From assembly GCA_963678705.1 (NCBI GenBank), contig OY783205.1, positions 14,632,001 to 14,696,000 on the forward strand: a stretch of 64,000 nucleotides of DNA. Reading direction: 5' to 3'. The DNA is from Panorpa germanica. Its lineage: Eukaryota > Arthropoda > Insecta > Mecoptera > Panorpidae. The translations under genes were made by a program, and so were the position numbers. This document shows, one piece after another, positions 34,101-42,678 of this stretch. Every line of letters begins with the position of its first letter. Position 1 is the first letter of the stretch. Under the pieces are notes generated by a model. The model was not told where the DNA came from. It saw only the letters and a list, made by a program, of their open reading frames with translations, and did no database searches.

Positions 34101-36610
34101 CAATAGAGATTGCTTGTTCCAGTCTAGTGGGTGCTCTGGTTCTCAAGAATGATCCAAAAGGTTCCCTTAAGCCTGCTTTAAAAGATTTTAGAGCCACTTC
34201 GTCGTACATTTTTGTCTTCATATTTCTTTCTTCTATTGCTCCATTGCATTTTTGATTAGCATATAATAATGCTCTCAATTTTCTACATTTTTCGTAGAAT
34301 TCAAGGAATGTTTCATTCCTCTGCCTTATTTCCATCAGTTCTCGCAGTAATGACATCTCATCTCTAGGGTCGCAAAATGCTTGTGTCAATGTCATTTTAA
34401 TTTCTGCCCAGCTCTGTATGTGTCTTCCTTCTATTAGTGAGGCAGCTTTTCCAGTTAATTTTGCCCGAATCGCTTCTATTAAAGCGACGTTGTCGAAGCA
34501 ATCTAATTTTTTTTTATTGAAAAATTGTCCTAGTAACAATTCGCTTGTTCTGATGTAGTCCGGTAAGCCTTCGGATCTACCATCATACTCTTTTATCATT
34601 CCCAAATATTGTTGGAAATTATTATTAGTTGACGTTGTCATTTTTTCTTTTTTATTTATATTCAATTGTGTAAAAAGGTAATTCAATTGATCTACCATAT
34701 ATTAATAGATGAACCTTTAATCTTCTTGTAGTCCTTTGTCCTTGGTCCTTAATTATCAGTTCACTTCACTATATTTTACACAGCTTATTTTTAATTTTAT
34801 TTAATTTTCGAATCTTCTTCCCTGGGGTGAGTAGATTTGTTCTTTTCCGTTACGATGCTTTGGTTTTATCTCCGCCGCTAGACGACGACTGCGCCAGTTA
34901 TGTTATTGCTAAGTAAATAACAATATTTAAAATATTATATACTTTATTTATATTGATAAATTATTTATATTGATAAATAAAGTTTCTCTATAATTATATA
35001 TTTTATATTACAAAGATTATCTCCTTGATGGAGTATAACTAAAGTACTTGAACAAATGAATTGATCAATTAGTGAAACAAAATTGATTTTAGTCAATGTG
35101 ATTTTATAAATTATCTGGTTACTTAGATAATAAAATATTTAGTTGTTGAAGAGAGAGAGAGAATTGTGTCGTCAGATAACTAGGGTTTGTCATAATTTTA
35201 AAACCTTTATTATGGTTCTCAAACTTACGCTTAAGACTTAAAAATATATTGAGCATTCGATAATATCCCTCAAATATTTTGTACCTGATTGTACATAATA
35301 TAGGATTCTATTAATATAAATAAGGAATGTTTTGTTGACCTATATTTTCAATATTACTAGTGAATTAGGAAAAGGAGGCGTTGAGAAAATTAGGAGGCCC
35401 GGTATGGGACTTTGGAGAAAGTTTATATTCTGGATTTTAAAATAACTAGGTATATTATTAATAAAAGAAAACTCAAAATTTCAAGACTTTATTTAAAAAA
35501 TTATGTGGTCAAAAAGATGGCCAAATGAAAAAGTTGGAATTGCATTTTTTGCTTTGTATTCGTGAAAGATAGAAAGGTGAAATTTGGCATATGTATTACG
35601 CTATGGAATGCAAACATATTTCAAAACATAGAAATATAAAATTTTATAAAAGGGTCCCGGCAGGAAACTTTGTAGAAAGCTCAAACTTTGGATTTTAATA
35701 ATTGAATTTTATATTAAACGGGGGTGGTTTTTACCGAGGGTAAAAATTGTAAAAAAATGAAAATCACACTTGACTCAGTTGCAAATCTTTCGCGAAATAG
35801 ATTTATTAAATTAAAAAAGATTATTCCTAAATTTCGCTTTAACTTGAACTGTTATAAAGAATAGTTTTTAATAGAAGTAAATTTTAGGTTAAATAATAAC
35901 ACTTTTAAAACAGGTTTCATTTACCAGAAGTACTTTATCATTATAAACAATATAGCAAAGTCTATGACAAAAATATTAACACGGTATAAAGAAACTATTA
36001 TTGAATAATTATTTGTCAACATATATAGTATATATATTTTGGCGCATATAATAAAATATTTATTCCAGACTAATTAAAGAAATCAACAAAACGTTCTCCA
36101 TCGTCTTCTTGGTGCAATTAGCAACAACGTTGGGCATGTTAAGTGCTACACTATTCAAAATAACTACAGCAGGCGCAGGCATTGGTGACATTGCTATCAT
36201 AATCTGTATTATGTCGCAATTATTATTTTACTGCTTCTATGGAGAACTTTTAAAGAATAAGGTAACATGAATAACATTTCATAATTTAAGTTTTCTAATT
36301 GGTTTTACAATAAAATTGTTTTTAGATGGAGAGTTTGACTTTTATTTTATACGACAATGAGTGGTACAACCTAGAAGTTAAAGAACAGAAAGCTTTGATA
36401 ACGATGATGAGTTGTTCCCAAAATTTCCAAACTTTGAAAGCAGGTGGTTATGCGGAGCTCTCGCTAGCTACGTATATGCAGGTGAATTTAAAATCAATAA
36501 TGTGTTAATTATATTGATCCAATGTCGCTAGAGAAATTATAAAAATTTTGTTTCAGATTTTGAAAACTGCCTACACATATTACACGATTATGAAAGATCA
36601 ACAAAAATAG
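31141..36610 (+). CDS. Odorant receptor gene 3 (7tm_6), four exons, 385 aa
   Basis: Exons 31141-31895, 36069-36261, 36326-36481 and 36557-36610 (stop TAG), with the same exon lengths and phases as genes 1 and 2. It is an insect odorant receptor subunit, as its neighbours. The start at 31141 (MDSKSNKEFE) is chosen because the paralogues begin there; an in-frame extension upstream lies after the predicted transcription start and has no ATG. It differs from gene 2 mainly at residues 75-98 and in the second extracellular loop region (PFCSPFESP against PFCDPFESP, NYAYGSVTLL against NYVYASVVLL). Intron 1 is 4173 bp because it carries a 3.0-kb Gypsy-type element in antisense and a dispersed repeat. 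All splice sites are intact, so the gene may still be expressed, though splicing over the insertion is a risk. Confidence 0.92.
32190..32475 (-). repeat. 3' LTR of the Gypsy-type element
   Basis: 286 bp, the same length as the partner. A purine-rich AAGGATGGAGG on the minus strand directly precedes it (32476-32486) and could serve as the polypurine tract. Confidence 0.9.
32466..32792 (-). CDS. Small overlapping frame after gag-protease, 108 codons, uncertain
   Basis: Starts at 32792, overlaps the end of the gag-protease frame by 47 bases in another phase, and ends 10 bases inside the 3' LTR. It is basic and polar (EEIIRKKYYWDYINKHIQE, then RRNDRRGKITNPQTGPHKRK). It could be the remaining C-terminal tail of a deleted polyprotein, reached by frameshifting, or chance. 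I do not recognise a domain. Confidence 0.3.
   Translation of the reverse strand: MFIEKKNIMISQPTYEQNDISITIFNKPEKNMIEEIIRKKYYWDYINKHIQEVYIRRNDRRGKITNPQTGPHKRKTNTNTIEVTTTSRKIETPSRDFSIFLSKDGGVI
32746..34698 (-). CDS. Gypsy-type gag-protease polyprotein with 20-residue tandem repeats, 650 aa
   Basis: ATG at 34698 (MVDQLNYLF). Residues 30-205 are the gag core of the 17.6/297 type (LPDYIRTSELLLGQ, LTGKAASLI, EIRQRNETFLEFYEKCRKLR, FKAGLREPFGSFLRTR). There is no CCHC knuckle, as is usual in that group. Residues 333-345 carry the aspartic protease active site (LLIDTGSSKT, Asp340), and FDGLLGMDLL at 405-414 is its second conserved strand. Where the reverse transcriptase should begin there are six units of 19-21 residues (about 491-609), each with a KQ-n-IQDF-EI-pattern and rich in K, E and Q. 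The frame is open to 32746. In the family gag makes particles and the protease matures them. Confidence 0.88.
   Translation of the reverse strand: MVDQLNYLFTQLNINKKEKMTTSTNNNFQQYLGMIKEYDGRSEGLPDYIRTSELLLGQFFNKKKLDCFDNVALIEAIRAKLTGKAASLIEGRHIQSWAEIKMTLTQAFCDPRDEMSLLRELMEIRQRNETFLEFYEKCRKLRALLYANQKCNGAIEERNMKTKMYDEVALKSFKAGLREPFGSFLRTRAPTRLEQAISIVTEEQNDRNWQRQENRNNNLVQQPVRMTRRTFNYSKQSEKFNISHTSDFNDNRSRRQCNFQQPHQQNWRAPKTMFSKQSNLWNRYPNEPIKKQWTPTPVDTTSVINSQIGSRENITINNITSSNFLPYIIDNKLNIKLLIDTGSSKTIINPNLIYRNLHQCISEESSCIQTAHATNHNKVAHIPIFPIFKSQDICKIFLFKCSDKFDGLLGMDLLTKLGANINFNKKMLTINDTVIPIYYQNSNKLELYNTEIKVQSKNTTDEVWNTEVNEKDVKTFIKIKTDENSIVEINVKQDTDENMQDFKVENLRNVKQETKNQEIQHFEIPNKQKVIQQTKNQNFQDFKVKNQQRIKQVAEKQTIQDIEIEKQQNMKQEEPGKQNIQYSEVEKSYSIKQEKAENKKIKKCNIERKIEEENKTKCLPEKLEDSEKEEHTMWINVHRKEKYYDKPANI
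34885..34896 (-). promoter_or_regulatory. Primer binding site (tRNA-Ser) of the Gypsy-type element
   Basis: On the minus strand TGGCGCAGTCG follows the LTR, its first T being the last LTR base. It is complementary to a tRNA-Ser 3' end (CGACTGCG plus CCA). The overlap of LTR end and primer site is usual for the 17.6 group. Confidence 0.75.
34896..35181 (-). repeat. 5' LTR of the Gypsy-type element
   Basis: 286 bp. Includes a GAGAGAGAGAG run near 35150 and an AT-rich duplicated TTTATATTGATAAA motif. Confidence 0.9.
35340..35760 (+). repeat. Dispersed repeat family, copy 1
   Basis: Shares segments such as AACTTTGGAGAAAG, GGCGTTGAG and GCCGAGGGTAAAAATTG with copies at 39020-39530 and 56160-56730. 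Non-coding; no inverted ends found. Confidence 0.6.
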
Positions 36611-37126
36611 TAATAATTAAAAATTTTCTACTTCTTAACCTTCTATTGTTTAAACTTGTAATGTTTTTTGTTTATTTGTGTGTTACATGCGCGAATAGAA
36701 ACTTTTTCTCTGAGATTTTTTTCGTAGAGATCTGGCTTTATTTCCATTTTATAAGCATTAATTAAATCAATCGTGGTGCCTAATAATCGATTTCTTGTCA
36801 TTGGTCAAAACTTTGCTACATTTGAAAACTATTTCCTGATAGGCCATCGATATCATAATGCAGTGCAATAATATTTAAATTGATTTTTAAATTGTTTGTA
36901 CAAACATTTTTAGTATATATATTTTTCAGTCATTAAATATTTGTTTTTAATGACTAATATTATGTTACTCATTATTGAATTTGAAAATGATATTCATTAA
37001 AGTTAATTTTATAAAATAAGGTTTAATTTATATAAAATACAAAAAAAAAAAATTAATGCTCTAAAAAGAGATAAATTAATTTATATACAATATACGAATT
37101 TATTATTCTTTGCAAAACTATAAGGT
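36611..37126. other. 3' flank of receptor gene 3
   Basis: Homologous to the flank of gene 2 (22823-23321). No gene is seen. Confidence 0.6.
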
Positions 37127-37248
37127 GCGTCGCGAGAACATACTCATTTAAAAAAAAATATCATAAAACAAAAAGTATTGGAGATATAATTTTTATTGTT
37201 TTTCCTTTACTTAGTACCTGCTTCCAATTGTCCAGAACAGAAGTCATT

Positions 37249-37328
<80 letters not shown>

Positions 37329-37505
37329 TAGGTTAGGTATATGGGTATATATATATAGATAAATATAGTAGTCGGTAATAGGTATATTTAAAGTAATTTA
37401 AAAAAACTTTATATAGGATAAAGGAAAAAGAATAAAAATCATATCTTCAATAATTTTCGTTTCATGATTTTCTAAAATAAGGAAGTTTCCGCACCTCACC
37501 CCGTA
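37127..37505. mobile_element. MITE behind receptor gene 3, expanded by an AT microsatellite
   Basis: Orthologous copy of the element at 23322-23592 (same ends, AAGGTGCGTCGCGAG... and ...GCACCTCACCCCGTA). Here its centre contains a long (TA)n tract. Confidence 0.65.
37252..37326. repeat. (AT)n microsatellite, about 75 bp
   Basis: Pure AT dinucleotide run, absent from the equivalent place in the gene 2 copy. Confidence 0.95.
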
Positions 37506-37872
37506 TTTAAAACATCGCAGAAAGTGTGGTATAAGAATCTATTTTGTAAGTTGTATGTATTGAGGCCAGTAGTGAAACATCAAGTTTTTCATTTCGAAAG
37601 ACCTCATATAAAAATCGAAAAATAAGCTAATATCAGACCTTTGCGCGGTAAAGCAATTTATTTAAACACAGGCACCGTATTAATTAATAATAATTAATTG
37701 TTGCTGTACAGCGACTAGAACATCAAACACGTTGTTTAATAGTTGTACAAATAACATTATTGGTGTATGGATATTTATTTATTCAATAGTCTTTTAATTT
37801 ATTTTCAAAGTCATTTAAATTTGCAATGTTTTTATATGTATCATTAATGATAATGATTATCTTTTGTAATAA

Positions 37873-38370
37873 CTCTCACGAAGGAAAGAAAGTGTAGAGT
37901 GTGCGGAACGGAGGACGAAACACTGGAGCACATTAAGTTTGAGTGTAGGGAAAAAGTAGTGAGCGAAATGAATATTGGCCAGCTATTAAAGGGAGGCAGA
38001 AAAAAGGAAAGAGTAAAGTAAGAGAGCCAAGAAGAAATAGTAAAGATAGAGCGTTTATGCCTGTAATAGACATAAGTGGAGAAGTGAAAACGAAGAGAGA
38101 AGGCAGGAGGAATAGTGAAAAGATAATAGAGCGTTTGTGGAGAGGAGACAAGAAAGACAAGAGGTGATAGATGAAGATACAGGCAATAAGGAAGGAGAAG
38201 CAGGAAAAGGTGTGAATAAAGGAAGAGTAGGAGACATGAAGAGAGAGGATCAAGAAAAGAAGAAACAGAAAGTACTATTCGAAGTAGTAATAGTCTAGAA
38301 TAGTTTAAGTTTAGTTTTAAATTTGAATTTATATGAAATGCATTAAGAAGTAAAAAAAAAATAAATAAAT
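37873..38370 (+). pseudogene. R1-like LINE 3' fragment
   Basis: Begins with KCRVCGTEDETLEHIKFECR at about 37888-37950, an intact C-x2-C-x8-H-x4-C finger of R1-type reverse transcriptases. It continues with purine-rich decayed sequence, the TTTAAGTTTAGTTTTAAATT tail and an A-rich end near 38350-38370. The insertion interrupts the duplicated receptor spacer. Confidence 0.7.
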
Positions 38371-39019
38371 AACTCTCACGAAAATCTCAATAGATACATC
38401 ACATCGATAAGAATTGTCAACAGTGTAAAATTAATGTATGTGAAAATTATTGATGTTAGTTTGGTAGTCAATAAATGAATTTAAATTAAAATGCATCCAG
38501 CGTTTCTTGTTATTATGCGATCAATAGAGAGGTCCTGATGAGTTCCAAATCCATAACGAGTTAAAATAAGTGAATTATAATAACAGTGCATGGACTATTA
38601 TTATAGACGACCAACATCGTTGATTAACAAGATTGTCAAGACAGAAAAAATTTATGTGGTCATTTTACTTCTGATTTTCTGAAAAATATGTGTTGTTTTA
38701 GTCAGAGCTCTACTTTTTCATTTCTTATTTTTGCGGTATTGCTCTATTTCAATCTATGCACTCATAGCTCTCACTTGTGGGTACAATTCATTAAATTAAC
38801 GTCAGCGAACCTAGCAGTCTGATAAACACTCAAATATAAATAATAAATAACGAACAAGCTATTATTGTTAATAATAACTTAAATGCAGAACGTAGCAATT
38901 AAAAATAAATATCCTAGATTATTATGTTCCAAGTGTATATTTATAAGTTTATTCGTTTATATGCTCCAGCGATTTGTATGGTGGCTCAAAAACGGCTACG
39001 CACATTTTCTTTAAAATTT
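38371..39019. other. Last copy of the receptor spacer, then unassigned sequence
   Basis: 38420-38700 repeats the spacer (CAATAAATGAATTTAAATT, then CTTCTGATTTTCTGAAAAAT), ending near 38700 with no receptor gene following. The rest is unassigned; no gene is seen. Confidence 0.55.
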
Positions 39020-39530
39020 CCTATTTCATAGAGAAAAAAATTCTATGACTTTTGGCGTCCTCGGATTTTTCCCTGAATTTTCTGGAAACCCGTAGTTATG
39101 GAAAAACTAAAAAATTTTTTTTACTTTTTGCTCTATAACTTCTAATTCTTAGAAGATAGAAAGTTGATATTTGGTATGTGTATTACGGTGTTCAATGCTA
39201 ACAATTTTTTAAAATTAGAAATCAACAAATTGGAAAAGTGGGCGTTGAGATAATTAGGGAGCTCAATAGGAAACTTTGGAGAAAACTCTAATTTTGGATT
39301 GCTTAATAATGAAATATATTATTAAACAAAAAAAAATCAAAATTCAAAAATTTTATTTGTGGATACGGGTTGCGGATTTTGCCGAGGGTAAAAATTGAGA
39401 TAGAAAGTTGAAATTTTATATATGAGCTAACTTTGGTACCTAATTTACAAATCGAAAAAAAATCCCAAATATTGAAAAAAAGTTGATCAAATAATGAACA
39501 AAATATATATCAGTTTATATGAAAAATTAT
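39020..39530 (+). repeat. Dispersed repeat family, copy 2
   Basis: Closely similar to 56160-56730: ACTTTTGGCGTCCTCGGATT, CTGGAAACCCGTAGTT and GATAGAAAGTTGA in the same order. Confidence 0.75.
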
Positions 39531-39548
39531 TTGTTGTTATATGTAAAA

Positions 39549-41270
39549 CTAGCTGTCCCGGCCACGCGTTGCTGTGACTAACGTTTTTGTCATATTACAT
39601 TACATAGCGCCATTTATTGAATATTTACTCAATCTAGTCAACAGAATATTTACTCAATCTAGTCAACAGATGTCAACAACGTGACACGTAATTTATATAT
39701 ATTAGGAAGATAAATGTATATAAAAAAATTGTAAGTTAAGTAAAGTATATTATGTACATAAAAAATTTAAATGTAATTTAAAAAAAAAAATTTTCATAGA
39801 TTATATTATTTTCGCCGGGTACTTTTTTATGCAGGGTTTGTATGGGATATGCAGCGGTGGTGGGGTGGTGTGTGTACGGCGTGGTATCGTTGCTGAGGGA
39901 GGGGGGGTCGGTGTGTACGCCGGGGTTCGATGCACGGTGCGTTTTGGGGGGGGGGGTGAAGGGGTCGCAGCAGTTTTTTTTTAGTTTATATGGATCAGCC
40001 GGGATACGATCCCAAGGCCGTACGGTTACGAAGCGAGTGCGAGTAATATACTACACTGGGTATAGTATGATTTCGTTAAAATCTTCCTCCACTCCTGGAG
40101 ACTTTGCGATACCAGCCTCATATGAGGCCATAAACTCGCGCAAATGTGGCTACAGAAATTACATCTGTTTGTGTAACACGGACGGTTATAGGAAGTCAGG
40201 TACCTTGGATAAGGGGAGATACCCCTATTAGATATTAAATCACTGAAGTGTGCTCGCCTGGAATGGTAGTAATAATACTACCGTGGTATGTAAGCGGTGA
40301 CACCGAACACTGCGCACCATTGGCTAGGGAAGTGCAATGTCAACGAAAACCCCATACGCATACCCCTGTCGCCGCGGTTCAAATGACGTGTGCACGACGG
40401 CACCGAACCACGACTACAGTCACCACAGCCGCAGTTTGGACGGATGACTGAGATGACACCCGTCCAAACTGTGACTGCCCGCTGTGATGCTTAACCCCAG
40501 TGATCGAACGAGTGCGAGTAATATACTACACTGGGTATAGTATGATTTAGTTAAGATAAATCTTCCACCACTCCTGGAGCTTTGCGATACCAGCCTCTTA
40601 TGAGGCCATAACTCGCGCAAATATGGCACAGAAATTACGTCTGCATGTGTAACACGGGCGGTTATAGGAAGTCAGGTACCATGGATAAGGGGAGATACCC
40701 CTATTAGATATTATTCACTGAAGTGTGTTCGCCTGGGATGGTAGTAATGATACTACCGTGGTGTGTAAGCGGTGACACCGAACACTGCGCACCATTGGCA
40801 GGGGAAGTGCAATGTCAACGAAAACCCCATACGCATACCCCCGTCGCCGCGGTTCAACTGACGTGCACGCAACGGCACGTCGAACCACGACAACGGTCAC
40901 CGTCAACCACTAATCTGAACTGGGGTGCCAGTCCTACACCCGTCCAAACTGCGGCTGCCCACTGTGATGCTTAACCCCCGTATGGTTACGAAGCAACGAC
41001 GCTAGCCCTGAGCCACGGGGCTCGTTGCTAGGATTAAAAAAAAACTTATATTTGCGCCATCATCGTTGCCAGATGTCATATGTCATATACAGATAATTAA
41101 TAGACAAATAATTAGCAATAAGATAAATAAATGGAGATGTAAGGTATCCTATCTTTCAAGTTGGATCAAACTGCACCCGGTGTACAAATTTGATTAAAAT
41201 CGGTTAAGTAGTTTAGGAGTCCATCGCGAACACACAACGTGACACGTAATTTATATATATTAAGATAAAT
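39549..41270. repeat. Nested SINE-like repeats around a GC-rich island
   Basis: Starts ACTAGCTGTCCCGGCCACGC and has two copies of the tail CGTGACACGTAATTTATATA (39682 and 41240), so at least two related elements are nested. Between the tails, on the minus strand, is a tRNA-like module: an A-box-like TGGCTCAGGGCTAGCG (near 41005-41020) and a B-box-like GATCGTATCCC (near 40001-40011), now separated by the 40035-40977 insertion. A hairpin AGCAACGA...TCGTTGCT lies near 40993-41030. The tRNA origin is an inference. Confidence 0.45.
40035..40977. repeat. GC-rich tandem duplication of a 470-bp structured unit
   Basis: Two head-to-tail units (40035-40509 and 40510-40977), highly similar, each starting GAGTGCGAGTAATATACTAC and ending GATGCTTAACCCC. 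Conserved hairpins: CCTCnTATGAGG, GGTAGTA-loop-TACTACC and CGGTG-A-CACCG in both units. CAGTTTGGACGG pairs with CCGTCCAAACTG in the first only. The block is bounded by CCGTACGGTTACGAAGC (40018-40034) and CCGTATGGTTACGAAGC (40978-40994). GC content is far above the surroundings. Open frames across it differ between units, so it is probably not coding. Confidence 0.85.
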
Positions 41271-41547
41271 ATGGAACGAGTTAAACATTTAAATTTAAAA
41301 ATGGAATTAAAATTTGAAATAAAATTCAATTCACACACAAAGGACAGTCGTCGCTTGGGACGGGGTAAAATCCAGTTTGCAAGGATATTCTCATATTAGC
41401 ACTAAGAGATGATATACTTCCACACAAAAAAAATATATTTTAACGAATATGTAAATGCTATTTCCCATCATACTTCAATGATAATATTTGACATGTCCAA
41501 AAGTTTTGATTTTTTCAAAATATCAGGTTTTTTGACATCCTAAATGA

Positions 41548-41876
41548 TTGTAACATTTTACCTAGTAATATTTAATTAAATACATTTTAATTTAAACGGT
41601 ACTGTTTAGGTAAAATAGGTAAAGGTAATATTTCTTAAGTATAAGTACTTTTTTTGTTTAAATAAATATTAAATATAGATAACTGTATTATATATATGTT
41701 CCCTACACTTTTACAGTGTAAGTAATTCAGTTATTACTTTAAATTTCTTAATATAATAATTAGAAACTAATAATATATTAATTTAAATCTACTGAAAAAT
41801 AAATAAGTATATACGACACCACAAAATGTTTTACGTACAAAACGAATTAATAATTAATTTGAAAAATAAATATATG

Positions 41877-41930
<54 letters not shown>

Positions 41931-41965
41931 TAAATGATTCAAAATTAATTTGTGAATAATTTAAA
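41548..41965 (+). pseudogene. Fifth odorant receptor unit: promoter flank with lost gene
   Basis: 41548-41872 is homologous to the receptor 5' flanks: GTAACATTTTACCTAGTAATA, TTTTACAGTGTAAGTAATT, ACGACACCACAAAATGTT and GAATTAATAATTAATTTGAA follow in the same order as before genes 1-3. At the place of TATA box and leader there is now an (AT)n run. After it, ATGATTCAAAATTAATTTGT (41935) resembles the decayed start of exon 1. Nothing further of the gene is present, and a LINE tail follows. Confidence 0.7.
41879..41927. repeat. (AT)n microsatellite, about 49 bp
   Basis: Pure AT run in place of the expected receptor core promoter. Confidence 0.9.
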
Positions 41966-41999
41966 TATTTACAAAATACTAGAATAGATTTATAAATTT

Positions 42000-42085
42000 C
42001 ATGTAAAAATACATTTAAAAAAAAATGATGGTGGTTACGACGAATATATGTCAAGGACACAATTTAAATTTAATAAAATATGCCT
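42000..42085 (+). repeat. Jockey-like LINE 3' tail
   Basis: ATGATGGTGGTTACGACGAA and GTCAAGG followed by an A-rich end, matching the tail of the copy at 58640-58700 (TTGATGGTGGCTATGACGAA). Confidence 0.5.
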
Positions 42086-42466
42086 GGGGGCCATCGATCC
42101 CAAAAGAGGCACTAGTGTCTCTAACTGTCTCATTTTTTCGATTTGAAACTATTATATTTAATTATTATATCTCTCAATAAGTTCGTACTATGACGTATAA
42201 ATACCGTCACTATTGACAAATCCTAAAACATTCCTAAGTAATTCTAAAGCATTGCTTTTTAATTGGATTCCATTCATTTTTCAATACTCAAAATTCAGAT
42301 TTTTCCTTTGTAACCACTGTAACTCGTAAATTAATAGTGAAATTGTTATGAAATTGTGGCACATATCGTTTAAAGATTGGTAACATCTAAGAATCATATG
42401 TATTTGTCAATAGTGGCTCCATCTATATGTCATACTATTCACTTATTGAGTGATGTGTTATAAGGT

Positions 42467-42678
42467 TCAGATTGCGAGAGTTCGGCGGTTACTCATGCTA
42501 AGAAAAGGTTATAAGAGTCGTATAAATCTACGATACGATGATGGATTTTATCTAATTGGTTCCTATATACATTATAAAAAAATTAGCAGGCTCGGCTTTT
42601 TCATTGTATCGTAGTTTTAAGCAACACAACTTGTTTTAAGCATGCGTCACCGCCGAACTCTCGTAATCTGAACTATAG
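42467..42678. mobile_element. Short MITE with 35-bp inverted ends
   Basis: Left GGTTCAGATTGCGAGAGTTC..., right (inward) AGTTCAGATTACGAGAGTTC..., both running to CATGC with about four mismatches. The interior is 140 bp and non-coding. Ends starting GGTTCAG suggest a Harbinger-type origin, not proven. Confidence 0.7.

Larger units (their letters stand above)
32190..35181 (-). mobile_element. Gypsy-type LTR retrotransposon with gag and protease only, 3.0 kb
   Basis: Minus-strand element in intron 1 of receptor gene 3. LTRs of 286 bp at 32190-32475 and 34896-35181 differ at only four sites that I see. Ends are AGTTAT...ATAACT. The target duplication is AGGG (32186-32189 and 35182-35185). The primer binding site next to the 5' LTR reads TGGCGCAGTCG on the minus strand, complementary to the 3' end of a tRNA-Ser, as in the 17.6/297 group. 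The interior encodes one 650-codon gag-protease frame and lacks reverse transcriptase, RNase H and integrase. It is non-autonomous but structurally complete and recent. Confidence 0.92.

Noticed and set aside
32956-34152. Plus-strand frames opposite the Gypsy gag
   Set aside because: Shadows of the minus-strand polyprotein; hydrophobic Phe/Leu-rich readings are what K/E-rich codons give in antisense.
14220-36610. Gustatory receptor identity for the array
   Set aside because: The C-terminal signature and exon layout fit the Or (7tm_6) family; the TYhhhhQF motif of gustatory receptors is absent.
39842-40231. 129-codon frame in the GC-rich island
   Set aside because: It runs from SINE sequence into the repeat unit and is not conserved in the second unit.
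40500-40520. Ribosomal RNA origin of the GC-rich island
   Set aside because: I recognise no conserved 18S, 28S or 5S core motif in it; left as unknown.
37252-41927. AT runs as functional elements or origins
   Set aside because: Pure dinucleotide microsatellites, variable between paralogous copies.
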